37,167 bases of DNA, from positions 1 to 37,167 of the forward strand of contig CAISOH010000026.1 in assembly GCA_903887005.1 (NCBI GenBank), in the 5' to 3' direction. A program made the translations under genes and the position numbers. The DNA is from an uncultured Bacteroidota bacterium (GTDB lineage Bacteria > Bacteroidota > Bacteroidia > Chitinophagales > Chitinophagaceae). Below, piece after piece: positions 9,395 through 18,148 of this stretch. The number at the start of each line of letters is the position of its first letter. Position 1 is the first letter of the stretch. The notes under the pieces were generated by a model, which was not told the origin of the DNA, made no database searches, and was given only the letters and a program-made list of their open reading frames with translations.

Positions 9395-9907
9395 ATGAAT
9401 GAACATTATTTTCTTAAAAGTAACCGCATCGGCTTTCGTACATGGTCGTTTGATGACATGGATATTGCCATTGAACTGTGGAGTGCTCCAGAAACTACTA
9501 AATATGTTGGTGGCCCATTATCAAGTTCTCAAGTGCAAAGACGCCTGTTAACAGAAAGGGCAATTTTGCGGTTGCACAACATACAATACTGGCCGATGTT
9601 TTTGTTAGAAACAAATGAGCTTATTGGCTATTGTGGGCTAAGGCCATACAAGCCTGCCGATAAAATATATGAAATTGGTATTCTCATCAAATCTGCATTT
9701 TGGGGCAAAGGATTTGGCGAAGAAGCAGCGCAAACCGTAATTGATTATGCGTTTACCGTTTTAAGGGCAAGCTCACTCTTTGCCGTTCATAACATAGCAA
9801 ATACTCATTCAAAACCGCTACTTCTGAAATTAGGATTCCATTATAGTCATGAAGAATATTCTGTAAGCACCGGTCAACATGATCCTTCATACACACTTAT
9901 CAGATGA
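9395..9907 (+). CDS. GNAT family N-acetyltransferase (RimJ/RimL-like)
   Basis: A 170-residue acetyltransferase that would transfer acetyl from acetyl-CoA to a protein N-terminus or a small amine; the substrate cannot be told. It opens with RIGFRTWSFDDMD, the usual start of the RimJ/RimL (Acetyltransf_3) type. The acetyl-CoA pyrophosphate loop is at residues 103-108 (WGKGFG), and the late conserved stretch is N136 to F148 (S139-K-P, LLLKLGF). The ATG at 9395 is chosen because the open frame before it is not GNAT-like and lies directly after the cysC remnant. It ends 35 bases from a convergent small gene. Confidence 0.85.
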   Translation: MNEHYFLKSNRIGFRTWSFDDMDIAIELWSAPETTKYVGGPLSSSQVQRRLLTERAILRLHNIQYWPMFLLETNELIGYCGLRPYKPADKIYEIGILIKSAFWGKGFGEEAAQTVIDYAFTVLRASSLFAVHNIANTHSKPLLLKLGFHYSHEEYSVSTGQHDPSYTLIR

Positions 9908-9942
9908 TATGACCCAAAGATGGAATTATTTAGAACGGTCTT

Positions 9943-10134
9943 TTAGCTGTTCTTACTTGGATAAGTAATGGGGCCACCGATAATATGATGCATATCAACT
10001 GATTCCATCAGAGTATCATCCAAAGGTTCCATGCTTTTAAGACTTTGGGCACGACACATTCTTTCAATCATCCAATCTAATGTTGATTGAAGTTTATCCA
10101 CTTTAGCATGTAAGAGTTTAATATCTTCTTCCAT
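9943..10134 (-). CDS. Small acidic helical protein, function unknown
   Basis: A 63-residue ORF, last in the minus-strand cluster and 30 bases after the preceding small gene. Residues 1-30 have a heptad-like hydrophobic pattern (EDIKLLHAKVDKLQSTLDWM) typical of a coiled-coil helix. The C-terminal part ends IIGGPITYPSKNS. No signal peptide is present and no family is recognised. Position and codon use make it more likely than not to be real. A peptide-precursor reading based on the Gly-Gly pair is possible but unsupported. Confidence 0.5.
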   Translation of the reverse strand: MEEDIKLLHAKVDKLQSTLDWMIERMCRAQSLKSMEPLDDTLMESVDMHHIIGGPITYPSKNS

Positions 10135-10164
10135 CTTTATATAATTAAAGTATTTGTATATAAT

Positions 10165-10386
10165 TCAGAAAACATTATTTATGTTGGCAATATTAGTGAT
10201 GTTTTCTAAAGATGAGTTAGGAGATACTTGAACACAGCAAGAACATGTTGTTATATGCGCCTTATAACTTCCTTCGGCAGTTGACTCAATCGTATATGCC
10301 CATGAATCAAGCAGAGAATTTTTTAGTTCTTTATTTGGTACGTTATTGCCATCAGTATCCATATTCTTAGATTTATTTATATCCAA
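10165..10386 (-). CDS. Small Cys-containing protein overlapping the sulfotransferase gene
   Basis: A 73-residue ORF whose ATG lies inside the last codons of the sulfotransferase gene (14-base overlap), a layout that implies translational coupling. The first 38 residues are hydrophilic; residues 47-51 are TCSCC, followed by a Ser/Asn-rich tail (VQVSPNSS). There is no signal peptide and no known domain. The compact Cys cluster after a leader-like half resembles a modified-peptide precursor, but no RiPP-type modifying enzyme is seen. It could equally be a metal-binding protein or a partner of the sulfotransferase. Function unknown. Confidence 0.55.
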   Translation of the reverse strand: MDINKSKNMDTDGNNVPNKELKNSLLDSWAYTIESTAEGSYKAHITTCSCCVQVSPNSSLENITNIANINNVF

Positions 10387-11191
10387 AATAATCGTTGTAC
10401 CATTGATATTGTTTCATGATCCAGTCGTAAACGTCTTTTCCGAGAATTGATTTCGCATCTGACGGCTTCATTTGAAGTGATGACCGGATGTCGTGGAGTC
10501 CGGCAAAGCCATAAATCTCGTCATCCTCTTTGGTTGTTTGTTCTATGTGTTCGAAATTATTTTTGAAAGGCTCTATGCCAAGGTATTGATACACTCGTTT
10601 CATTTCCATTTCGGGGTGTAGGCAAAGGGACTCATACTTGATAAAAAGCATTTTTTTGTCTATGCCTTGCCGCATGGCTTCAGAAAGGCGTTCTACGGCA
10701 AGCCCAATCGGTGGTGAATTGAACCAAATATCTACACGCTTTGGAGTGCTGGTGCCCTGCATAGTAGCGTGGTTTACAATGCTATTCGATTTGTGCTGGT
10801 TTTGACGGAACATCTTTTCCATTGAGGCTATAATATCAGGCAGAGAGCGGACAAGGCAGATGATCTTGGGATCTGGATAAAAACTGTTGATAAAATCGTA
10901 ATGCGCAAAATGCCCTCTGGATTTATCTATAACAAACGGCTTATCAGTAATCGCATTATAATAGCCGTGGATACCTTCCCGGCAAAAGCCTAAAAAAGCC
11001 TTTTTCATCAGATTTGCATCCTGAGCTTTGAACTCCGGGCTTTCTGTGTAGTTATGGCGTGCGGCATAGAGAAGTTCCAGCAAACCGCTTGTTGACGATG
11101 CATAAAACCGTGGATCCTGATTCATGAGGTTCTGGAATACGGTACTGCCAACACGAGGCAGGGATGACTGGAAGAAGATTTTATCAGGCAT
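10373..11191 (-). CDS. PAPS-dependent sulfotransferase
   Basis: A 272-residue cytoplasmic enzyme expected to transfer sulfate from PAPS to a hydroxyl or amine of a carbohydrate, lipid or small molecule. Residues 9-22 (SSLPRVGSTVFQNL) form the 5'-phosphosulfate-binding loop, and R115 to S123 in CLVRSLPDIIASM form the 3'-phosphate-binding segment. Both are standard for the Sulfotransfer family, and the length fits. It follows the GT9/FkbM fusion gene by 103 bases and overlaps the next small gene. A decayed copy of its first eight codons is found at 18112-18135. A role in sulfating a surface glycan made with the neighbouring transferases is inferred from context. Confidence 0.85.
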   Translation of the reverse strand: MPDKIFFQSSLPRVGSTVFQNLMNQDPRFYASSTSGLLELLYAARHNYTESPEFKAQDANLMKKAFLGFCREGIHGYYNAITDKPFVIDKSRGHFAHYDFINSFYPDPKIICLVRSLPDIIASMEKMFRQNQHKSNSIVNHATMQGTSTPKRVDIWFNSPPIGLAVERLSEAMRQGIDKKMLFIKYESLCLHPEMEMKRVYQYLGIEPFKNNFEHIEQTTKEDDEIYGFAGLHDIRSSLQMKPSDAKSILGKDVYDWIMKQYQWYNDYFGYK

Positions 11192-11294
11192 GTTGTAAAT
11201 TCAAAGAAAAATTAAAGTAGTTAGCTAAGGTATTATGCAGAAACCCATTCATTGCCTCTCTTTTGGAGAAGTGTTGGATGGGCATAATCTCCTG

Positions 11295-12932
11295 CTAATT
11301 CTTTACATATATAGTATTTGCTTCGTAGTCGAATCCGTTAAGCTCAAAAGAGCCTTCCAACTCACAGAAGCCACGGGTCAGCAGGTATTCGTCAATTTCA
11401 GGTTTCAGAGTGTGGCCTTCGTAGTAGGGTTTAAGACCTACCTCAGTCATGATGATACGGGTGTTCTTCAGGATATTGTCTGCCCCTTTTAACACCAGTA
11501 ATTCTGCACCCTGAACATCCATCCACATAATATCCACTTCCGATATGTTGTTATTTTCGCACCAGTTATCCAGTGTATCTGCCTGAACTGCGATCTCTGT
11601 CTGAACAAGATTCTGCCCGAAAGGAGTACCGTTAAGCCCATCCATAAACCGGAACATGGAGGACGCTCCTACATTGGGGGTAGAGCTTAACTCCGGGTCC
11701 ACAGCAAAGAAAGGTATTTCTCCCGTTGAATCGCCTAATGCCAGATTATGCACCTTAATGCGGTTCTTATTATGGTCATCCAATTTATTGTGCCTGTTTA
11801 CGCATAGCTCATATGAAGCCGGTACCGGCTCAAAAGCATCAATTTTGGCATCCTGAAAAAATTGTGCGAACTCAATACTTTGACCAAGATGACAACTGCC
11901 GATTTCCAGAACTTGTTTTATATTTGAAAGATCAGCTTTGCCTGCCAAACGAGCGAGCCTGCTGGCAACCATGCTATTGCTATTATTTTCAGTATTTACA
12001 TTTTCGGCGATTCTCAGGTTTCCATTCTGATATGTGTTTCCATGAAGCGCCAATTTACCCTGCATAAGGGCATTTGCTATTTTGGCAGCATTATATATCT
12101 CTCCTTCATGGTTGTAAGGAAATTCAATTGGCGTACCGGTTATATTGAATTTGCTAAGGAAAGAGTGCTTCAATTCTGGTTTAACCGTTGGGGGATTGGC
12201 AATAACATTGGTATGCATATCATAACCGAATTGTGCGGCCACCATAGGGTCTATGAGGCAAACTACTGATGGTAAGCCAAGAGCCGCCGCTGCATGTTGA
12301 CTGAAACTGTCAATAAGCAACCGCTTATCGCTCATCATTAATAGCACGGCAAGAGCACGGAAATTCGCATGTACGGGTGTAACATTCTGCAATGCCAACT
12401 GATCTTCACGCCTGATATGGAATATCTGATAATCATTAGCAAAGGCGTTTACTATATATTGGGCGATGGCTAATGGAATATCCCGTGTCCAAGAGTATTT
12501 ATTGGGCTGGTTTTGCGCTCCACCGTTGGTCTGAACAACCATAATCGGCTTTTGAGACTGAAACTGGTTGGAATAGAAACCCCTCTCCCTGCTGTTAATG
12601 AACAGTTCTGGTTGTTCTCCATTGTATTTTATCCCGAACATTTCGCACCATGTTTGAATAAGGTGGTGCCGGGCGGTAACAAAATCAATCTCCAGATAGG
12701 GATTGTGCAGCATGAGCTTTAGTTCCTGCCCTTTTACATTGCGCTGCCAGAAGTATTGCATTTCATGGAATGCAAGGTTCTGGTCCACATTATTATTGCA
12801 GAGAAAAACATCGGGGTAACCCGAGATCACTATTAGTTCGTCATCTGGGTATTGCGCTTTTATAGCCTTGCATACGGCAGTAGCAATGATGCATTTCCCC
12901 AAGCCGCCATCTATCTGAAAGATTATTTTCAT
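11295..12932 (-). CDS. Fusion of GT9-like (heptosyltransferase-type) domain and FkbM-family methyltransferase
   Basis: A 545-residue two-domain enzyme. Residues 1-290 look like a glycosyltransferase family 9 fold: a Gly-rich start (IDGGLGKCIIATAV), TNGGAQNQPNKYSWT at 135-149, and the acceptor/donor region SDKRLLIDSFSQHAAAALGLPSVVC at 201-225. Residues 320-545 are a FkbM methyltransferase: SAM-binding VLEIGSCHLG at 341-350, acidic FEP at 367-369, and WMDVQGAE at 470-477. FkbM enzymes O-methylate sugars and similar hydroxyls. The fusion suggests a sugar or surface component that is glycosylated and methylated by one protein. It is followed by the sulfotransferase and preceded by the NHL gene (45-base gap). 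The exact substrate is unknown. Confidence 0.8.
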   Translation of the reverse strand: MKIIFQIDGGLGKCIIATAVCKAIKAQYPDDELIVISGYPDVFLCNNNVDQNLAFHEMQYFWQRNVKGQELKLMLHNPYLEIDFVTARHHLIQTWCEMFGIKYNGEQPELFINSRERGFYSNQFQSQKPIMVVQTNGGAQNQPNKYSWTRDIPLAIAQYIVNAFANDYQIFHIRREDQLALQNVTPVHANFRALAVLLMMSDKRLLIDSFSQHAAAALGLPSVVCLIDPMVAAQFGYDMHTNVIANPPTVKPELKHSFLSKFNITGTPIEFPYNHEGEIYNAAKIANALMQGKLALHGNTYQNGNLRIAENVNTENNSNSMVASRLARLAGKADLSNIKQVLEIGSCHLGQSIEFAQFFQDAKIDAFEPVPASYELCVNRHNKLDDHNKNRIKVHNLALGDSTGEIPFFAVDPELSSTPNVGASSMFRFMDGLNGTPFGQNLVQTEIAVQADTLDNWCENNNISEVDIMWMDVQGAELLVLKGADNILKNTRIIMTEVGLKPYYEGHTLKPEIDEYLLTRGFCELEGSFELNGFDYEANTIYVKN

Positions 12933-12977
12933 GTTTTATTTTTAAATATATATTATATCCTGTTAAAATATTTTTAC

Positions 12978-14585
12978 TTACTCTTTTACAAATTTACTAA
13001 TTGCCTGTCTTTCATTATCTATTATCCTGATCATATACATTCCTCGCGAGAGCTGATGTACAGATATATTATCCGTATTCAGCACTCCTTCCAGCAAGGT
13101 GCGCCCCACCATATCCAGAACTTGATACTGTACTCCAGCAAGCGTAGCATACTCTATATCCAGATACAACACATCTGCAACCGGATTCGGGTATGTCCAT
13201 AATGATCCGTTAGCCGTTGAAGACAGATGAGGTGAGGCTACCCCTGTCTTATCTATTGTAACTATATGCCCAACTGAAGTAGTGCTGTCATAACACCCCC
13301 ATGTGGCGGTAGAGACCACTCTTGCCGTAATAGTATCTATGCCTGGACCCTTGGTATAAGAAACAAATGGCACAGTGGTCGTTGCAAATTGAATGCCATG
13401 ATTCATCCAGCGAATGGCATAGCTGGGTCCGGCATTAGCCACTGTAGCAGTCACTGTAACGGTGGTGCCAGCTTTGGCAATAACTGTACCCGAAAGGGAA
13501 ATAGCAGGAACAATGTATATAATGGGGTAAGTCACTTTTCGCACCTCAGCATTAAAAGCATCAGAAATATATAGGCTTCCACAGCCATCAACGGCCAAAC
13601 CGTTTGGATCTTTCAACTGAGCAGCAGTCGCCGGGCCTCCATCCCCGCTGAAGCCGGGAGTGCCATTACCTGCTACGGTATATATTGTGCCTGTTGTGTT
13701 TATTCGATAAATTTCAGCGAAATTATCATCAGAACAATATAAGTTTCCCTCTGCATCAAATCTAAGATATATAGGTTTCAATTTCGATGAAGTAGCTGGT
13801 ATGCCTCCCACGGTGACCGCAGTTAACCCATTACCAGCAACTGTCGTGATAATTCCTGTCGCCACATCCACTTTGCGAACCCGAACGACTTCAGCTATAT
13901 ATAAATTTCCTACACTATCTGTAGTGATTCCATTCGGATAGTATAATTCGCTTGTATCTGCCAGCCCGTTGTCTCCATTATAACCAGCAATACCAGTACC
14001 TGCTATTGTAGAAATGATACCAGAAGGGTTAACTTTTCTGATTCGTTGATTTAACTGATCTGAAATATACAAGTTATTATTTTTATCAATGCAAATAAAC
14101 CATGGAGTGTTTAAATTAGCATTGGTAGCCGGTAATCCATCCCCGGAAAAACCAGCGGTTCCATTTCCAGCTATAGTAGTAATAATACCTGTTTTTTGAT
14201 CTACCCTGCGTATACGATTATTACCAACATCTGCAATCAACAAATTGCCAGCAGTATCAAGTGCAACGTCATGAACACTATTAACCATTGCCGCAGTGGC
14301 AGGGACTCCATCTCCTCCAAACCCTGAAACTCCGGTTCCAGCAATGGTTGTGATAATATTTAATGGAGAGACCATACGTATCCGGTTGTCACATGCAACA
14401 TAATAATTACCTTGCATGTCAAATACAGCGCCCTGAGGCCCTAAAACCTGAGCTGCTGTGGCAGGACCTCCATCTCCCAATGTGGAACCTCCTCCAGCAA
14501 ATGGAGTAATAATCTGAGCAAAAACAGAATAATTATTAATATTTGCGAATATGATGAATGCAAGAGTCTTTAAGATTCTTTTCAT
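12978..14585 (-). CDS. Exported NHL-repeat beta-propeller protein with T9SS sorting domain
   Basis: A 535-residue exported protein. Residues 1-24 are a signal peptide (SVFAQ). Six NHL repeats (about 25-355) carry the recurring GDGGPATAA, VALDTAGNLLIAD, NNRIRRV and ITTIAGNGTAGFSGDG blocks and should fold into a beta-propeller. An Ig-like segment (about 360-450) follows, then a T9SS type A tail (YPNPVADVLYLDI, DMVGRTLLEG, LSRGMYMIRI). The protein should be exported through the type IX system and act at or outside the outer membrane, probably in binding carbohydrate or protein. It lies 69 bases after the Cys-rich repeat gene and is probably co-transcribed with it. Confidence 0.88.
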   Translation of the reverse strand: MKRILKTLAFIIFANINNYSVFAQIITPFAGGGSTLGDGGPATAAQVLGPQGAVFDMQGNYYVACDNRIRMVSPLNIITTIAGTGVSGFGGDGVPATAAMVNSVHDVALDTAGNLLIADVGNNRIRRVDQKTGIITTIAGNGTAGFSGDGLPATNANLNTPWFICIDKNNNLYISDQLNQRIRKVNPSGIISTIAGTGIAGYNGDNGLADTSELYYPNGITTDSVGNLYIAEVVRVRKVDVATGIITTVAGNGLTAVTVGGIPATSSKLKPIYLRFDAEGNLYCSDDNFAEIYRINTTGTIYTVAGNGTPGFSGDGGPATAAQLKDPNGLAVDGCGSLYISDAFNAEVRKVTYPIIYIVPAISLSGTVIAKAGTTVTVTATVANAGPSYAIRWMNHGIQFATTTVPFVSYTKGPGIDTITARVVSTATWGCYDSTTSVGHIVTIDKTGVASPHLSSTANGSLWTYPNPVADVLYLDIEYATLAGVQYQVLDMVGRTLLEGVLNTDNISVHQLSRGMYMIRIIDNERQAISKFVKE

Positions 14586-14654
14586 GGCTTTTCAGAATAT
14601 TTATTTTTATGAATATTAAATTGCGTTTATGTCAAAGAATGACATTAGTAATAA

Positions 14655-17630
14655 TTAATGTACATAAACTCTGCATGTTGTCGAGCAATGATAAATTGTA
14701 CCTGTTGGAAATGAAGTAACAGCAAATTCGTTAGGTGTATTCAGAATAACCATTCCATTAACCCAGAGTGCATTGTTGATGAGCGATGAAGTGATATTGC
14801 ATCCGAATATACCTGAATAGTTGCATCCATGATCGGAATTGCCTGAGCCACCGAAAATACTGGAATACCCACCTGAAAGAGTATTTGAATTACCACCAAT
14901 GACAACAGAATTGCAAGCCGTATCTATAATATTCCCGCTACCTCCGGCGATAGAAGAAAATGCATAGCCTTCATTGATAACATTATCGCATCCACCACCA
15001 ATAAAATGCCAGCAACCGCAGCAAATAGTATTGCAACTGCCTGAAAATATACCATTATAAGTACCCTGATACAAAGAGGATGCCGATCCGTAAATGCAAT
15101 TTAGCTGGCCTCCACCAATAGTGTTATAACAGCTAAGCCCGGTTGCATGACTGATGCTGTTCCCGCTACCGCCGACCATTGAGTCGGATATGTATCCTGA
15201 AACAGTATTAGCGCAACCGCCGATAATTATAGTTCCTTCGCCTCCGCAAACATTATTACATAAACCACCGCCGGTAAAACCATAATCCGATACGTATGGC
15301 CCAGCTACAGCGCAGTTCTTGAAACCTGAGACAATAGTATTGCTTAAGCCACTTACTTGAACGCAACAGCCAGTACCGATAAAGCTGCCAGCGCCATTCG
15401 TAGAATTATGGTCACCTGAAACTATAACGGCCCCATCACCGTTTGTTATATTAGCGCATCCTGTGCCAATCATACCATAAGCTGAAGGGCAGACGGTATT
15501 ACAGACCCCTCCCCCAATAAATGCATCGCAGGAATTGCAGATTAAGTTCTTAGTCCCACCAAGGATGGTACTCGACTCGCTTTGATTATAAGTATCATAG
15601 GGCCCGGAAATACAGTTGCAATAACCACCGGTAATAACAGCCGTTAAACTTCCCCCTACACAGTGACCGCCACCACCACCTATATAGGAGCAATCGGAAA
15701 TATATACACCAGAATTGGTAATACAATGACCAATACCGCCACCGATAAAGCTATGCGGAACTTTTAAATCAATGATTTGCTGTGCGCCGCCCAAAATCGT
15801 GCCATACCTGCCGGATACTGTGTTGTTGCAACCGCCACCAATAAAGGCATTACAGCCACTGCCGCCAGCAACGGCACTAACCACTGTATTCAACTGGCCG
15901 CCAAAGACGGAACTATAAACCCCTGCCTGCATTATGGTATTCTGGCTGCCGCCCTCAATGATGCCATAAGATGCTGTTAGCGTATTGGTTTTCCCGCTGC
16001 TAACGGTTGAAGCTATGCCTCCATTAATGCAGTTGCGGCGACCACCTGAAATAGTGCTGTTACAATCACCAGTAAAAATACAGTTGGTGTTGCCGCCACT
16101 AATTACGCTGTTAGGTGCAGTGGTACCAATGATATTGTGCAGGCCTCCGTTAATTACACCTCCGTCGGAGCCAGTAGCTATATTATTGCAGCAGCCGCCT
16201 CCAATAAATGATTTGATGCTTTGCACTGCATTGCAACAGCCCCCCCCTATGAAGAGATAATTTGCTGACCGAATGCAATTGGCTGCGCCACCCATAATAA
16301 CGCCATTGGACACAACCGGGAAGATGCAGTTATGGCATCCACCTCCGATAAAGCCATTCAAAGATCTGTTGACAATAGTGCTGTCAATACAATTGCATGC
16401 TCCCCCGCTGATCGTGCCATAGGTCGAAAACGAGGTGTTGACTTTATTGCATAGTCCACCACCAATGAAAGCAGCATTGCTTATAATAGTATTCAGGCAT
16501 CCCCCAGCGATAACGCCAGACGAAACGCCTGTGCAAATCATATTTGATATGCCACCGCCGACAGATCCACGGGGAGAGTTCGCATCTATGCAGTTATAAA
16601 AACCACCGCCTATGGTTCCGTAGGTTGAATTAGTATTGACCCTGTTTTGAGCACCACCCCCTATAAAAGAAAAATTACTTGTGATGGAATTATTACAGCC
16701 TCCGGGAAGTGAGCCCGAATTGACAGGTGTTATACAATTGTTTTGACCGCCTCCTAAAAATGCGTATGCGGAGCCTGAACATACCTTATTGGTGTTTCCT
16801 CCGCCTAAAACGCCATATACAGCCGTTTGGTCAATGATGTTGATACAGCCACCACCAATAAAGCTATACGGAGCACTATTACATACTTCATTTGAATTTC
16901 CACCGCCTATCACGGAGCAGGCAGCGCCAGGATGTATGCGGTTGATGGTACCACCACCTATAAAACTACCATTGGCATCGTTTCCTATACCGGTTACGCC
17001 TGTAATACTGTTGTTACACCCCCCCATGATAACACCACAACAGGAGAAAATGTCTATTTTATTGCAGCACCCTGCCCCTATAAACGAATTATCCGAAAAT
17101 ATTTTATTGCAAATACCGCTGCCAATGGCACTAATAGGAGACTGGATATTGTTACTCAGTCCACCACCAATGAAAGAGTAATTGCCGGAGGCGCTTATCA
17201 AATTGCAACACCCACCAGCGATGGAAGCGCAGCTAACGCCAATCATGCTGTTATAATACCCTGAACCCGTAAAATTCGCATTTCCACTATTAATGATATT
17301 GCCATAACCATTGGAAATAGTATTGTAACTACCGGCAGATATGGAGTTGGCACCGCCATTATCAATAGTATTATAGTAACCGGAAACTGTATTACCACAA
17401 CCATTGCTGATTGTATTAAAGCAACCATTACCTCCGGCAGCTACATTAATTGTATTGCTACAACCCATGATTATAGTAGAGCAATCAGCGGAATTGGTGT
17501 GGGATGCAGTGAGAGGGCCACCTAATATGCTGGAATCTGTACTGGTCATAGTCCCGGCACTTGTGGGACCAGTTGCAATTGTTTTCATGGCACCCGTAAT
17601 GCCTGCATTACAAAAAATTTGAAATGGCAT
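14655..17630 (-). CDS. Giant Gly/Asn/Cys-rich repeat protein, YadA-head or tail-fibre-like
   Basis: A 991-residue protein built from roughly 40 short units of about 20-26 residues with the pattern (S/Y)xIGGGxxNxI, for example SFIGGGCCNNI and GVIMGGAANCI. This periodicity resembles the beta-roll head repeats of trimeric adhesins and some phage fibre proteins. It holds about 65 cysteines, many directly before the repeat Asn (CN) or doubled (CCN), which is exceptional for such proteins. No signal peptide, transmembrane segment or T9SS tail is visible, so the export route is unclear. The C-terminal 45 residues differ (LWVN, FPTGTIYHC, CRVYVH) and recur in a pseudogene fragment at 17972-18111. It is first in the minus-strand cluster with NHL, glycosyl/methyl- and sulfotransferase genes. 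A surface fibre or sheath role is inferred. Confidence 0.75.
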   Translation of the reverse strand: MPFQIFCNAGITGAMKTIATGPTSAGTMTSTDSSILGGPLTASHTNSADCSTIIMGCSNTINVAAGGNGCFNTISNGCGNTVSGYYNTIDNGGANSISAGSYNTISNGYGNIINSGNANFTGSGYYNSMIGVSCASIAGGCCNLISASGNYSFIGGGLSNNIQSPISAIGSGICNKIFSDNSFIGAGCCNKIDIFSCCGVIMGGCNNSITGVTGIGNDANGSFIGGGTINRIHPGAACSVIGGGNSNEVCNSAPYSFIGGGCINIIDQTAVYGVLGGGNTNKVCSGSAYAFLGGGQNNCITPVNSGSLPGGCNNSITSNFSFIGGGAQNRVNTNSTYGTIGGGFYNCIDANSPRGSVGGGISNMICTGVSSGVIAGGCLNTIISNAAFIGGGLCNKVNTSFSTYGTISGGACNCIDSTIVNRSLNGFIGGGCHNCIFPVVSNGVIMGGAANCIRSANYLFIGGGCCNAVQSIKSFIGGGCCNNIATGSDGGVINGGLHNIIGTTAPNSVISGGNTNCIFTGDCNSTISGGRRNCINGGIASTVSSGKTNTLTASYGIIEGGSQNTIMQAGVYSSVFGGQLNTVVSAVAGGSGCNAFIGGGCNNTVSGRYGTILGGAQQIIDLKVPHSFIGGGIGHCITNSGVYISDCSYIGGGGGHCVGGSLTAVITGGYCNCISGPYDTYNQSESSTILGGTKNLICNSCDAFIGGGVCNTVCPSAYGMIGTGCANITNGDGAVIVSGDHNSTNGAGSFIGTGCCVQVSGLSNTIVSGFKNCAVAGPYVSDYGFTGGGLCNNVCGGEGTIIIGGCANTVSGYISDSMVGGSGNSISHATGLSCYNTIGGGQLNCIYGSASSLYQGTYNGIFSGSCNTICCGCWHFIGGGCDNVINEGYAFSSIAGGSGNIIDTACNSVVIGGNSNTLSGGYSSIFGGSGNSDHGCNYSGIFGCNITSSLINNALWVNGMVILNTPNEFAVTSFPTGTIYHCSTTCRVYVH

Positions 17631-17971
17631 AAAAAAAATTTAATGTGGATGAATGGTGTCAGGGACTTTGTATTAATTTAAATTTATTTACTAAGCAACG
17701 ATGAAATAATTTTTAATTAATTTGTCTTTTTTTTATTTTCATTAATAAAACTATTTGCACTTTTACATGTCTATTGATGGACCTACCCAAAAACAAGAGG
17801 CTATTGCCGAACCGCCATCTCCAAACTACTGTTGGAGTGCAACTGCACCCGCCGCTGACGTATGTTGTGTTGATCTGTGAAAAACAATTTTGTTTTAATA
17901 CAACGAACAAAAAAGATAAGATTGCTGCTATTAAAAAAGTTGTCATAGATTAAGGCATAATATTTCAAAAT
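17631..17971. other. Spacer upstream of the repeat gene; overlapping short ORFs of uncertain status
   Basis: No established gene lies here. Three overlapping short frames compete: plus 17767-17880 (37 residues, MSIDGPTQKQ to ADVCCVDL), plus 17777-17953 (58 residues, ending KIAAIKKVVID), and minus 17713-17946 (77 residues with a hydrophobic N-terminus and GGCSC). At most one can be real and none has recognisable homology. The minus-strand promoter of the repeat gene should lie between 17631 and 17760, but no exact TAnnTTTG is evident. Confidence 0.35.
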
Positions 17972-18111
17972 TTACTTTACATAAACAGAACATAAACCAC
18001 CACTGCAACAATAATATAATGCGCCTGATGGAAGACCAGTACAGGAGTTAGGCATATTAGTTACCACCAAACTATTGACCCAAAAGTTCGAATCACAAGT
18101 ATGTGCATACA
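17972..18111 (-). pseudogene. C-terminal remnant of a second Cys-rich repeat protein
   Basis: The minus-strand frame ends at a TAA (17974-17972) and reads SNFWVNSLVVTNMPN, then GLPSGALYYCC and CSVYVK. It matches the end of the 991-residue protein (ALWVNGMVILNTPN, FPTGTIYHC, CRVYVH) in order and spacing, including the paired Cys. No GGG repeats precede it and it has no start codon, so it is the 3' remnant of a deleted paralogue. It joins directly to a fragment of a sulfotransferase start. Confidence 0.75.
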
Positions 18112-18135
18112 CTGAAAGAAAATTTTATCAGGCAT
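18112..18135 (-). pseudogene. First eight codons of a second sulfotransferase gene copy
   Basis: The minus-strand stretch from an ATG at 18135 encodes MPDKIFFQ and differs at only two third-position bases from the start of the intact sulfotransferase gene (11191 downward). After codon eight it passes abruptly, out of frame, into the repeat-protein tail remnant. It marks a deletion junction between two members of a duplicated gene cluster. Confidence 0.7.
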
Positions 18136-18148
18136 CAGGTAATAGTTA

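Noticed and set aside
9943-10134. Double-Gly leader of a bacteriocin (IIGG followed by nine residues)
   Set aside because: There is no ABC transporter/peptidase or modifying enzyme, and the Gly-Gly context alone is weak.
11184-11285. 33-residue minus-strand ORF (MPIQHFSKRE...) between the fusion gene and the sulfotransferase
   Set aside because: Short, runs past the sulfotransferase start, has no recognisable features and could arise by chance.
15777-17264. Long plus-strand ORFs opposite the 991-residue gene
   Set aside because: They mirror the repeat codons of the minus-strand gene, giving Pro-rich shadows with no independent features.
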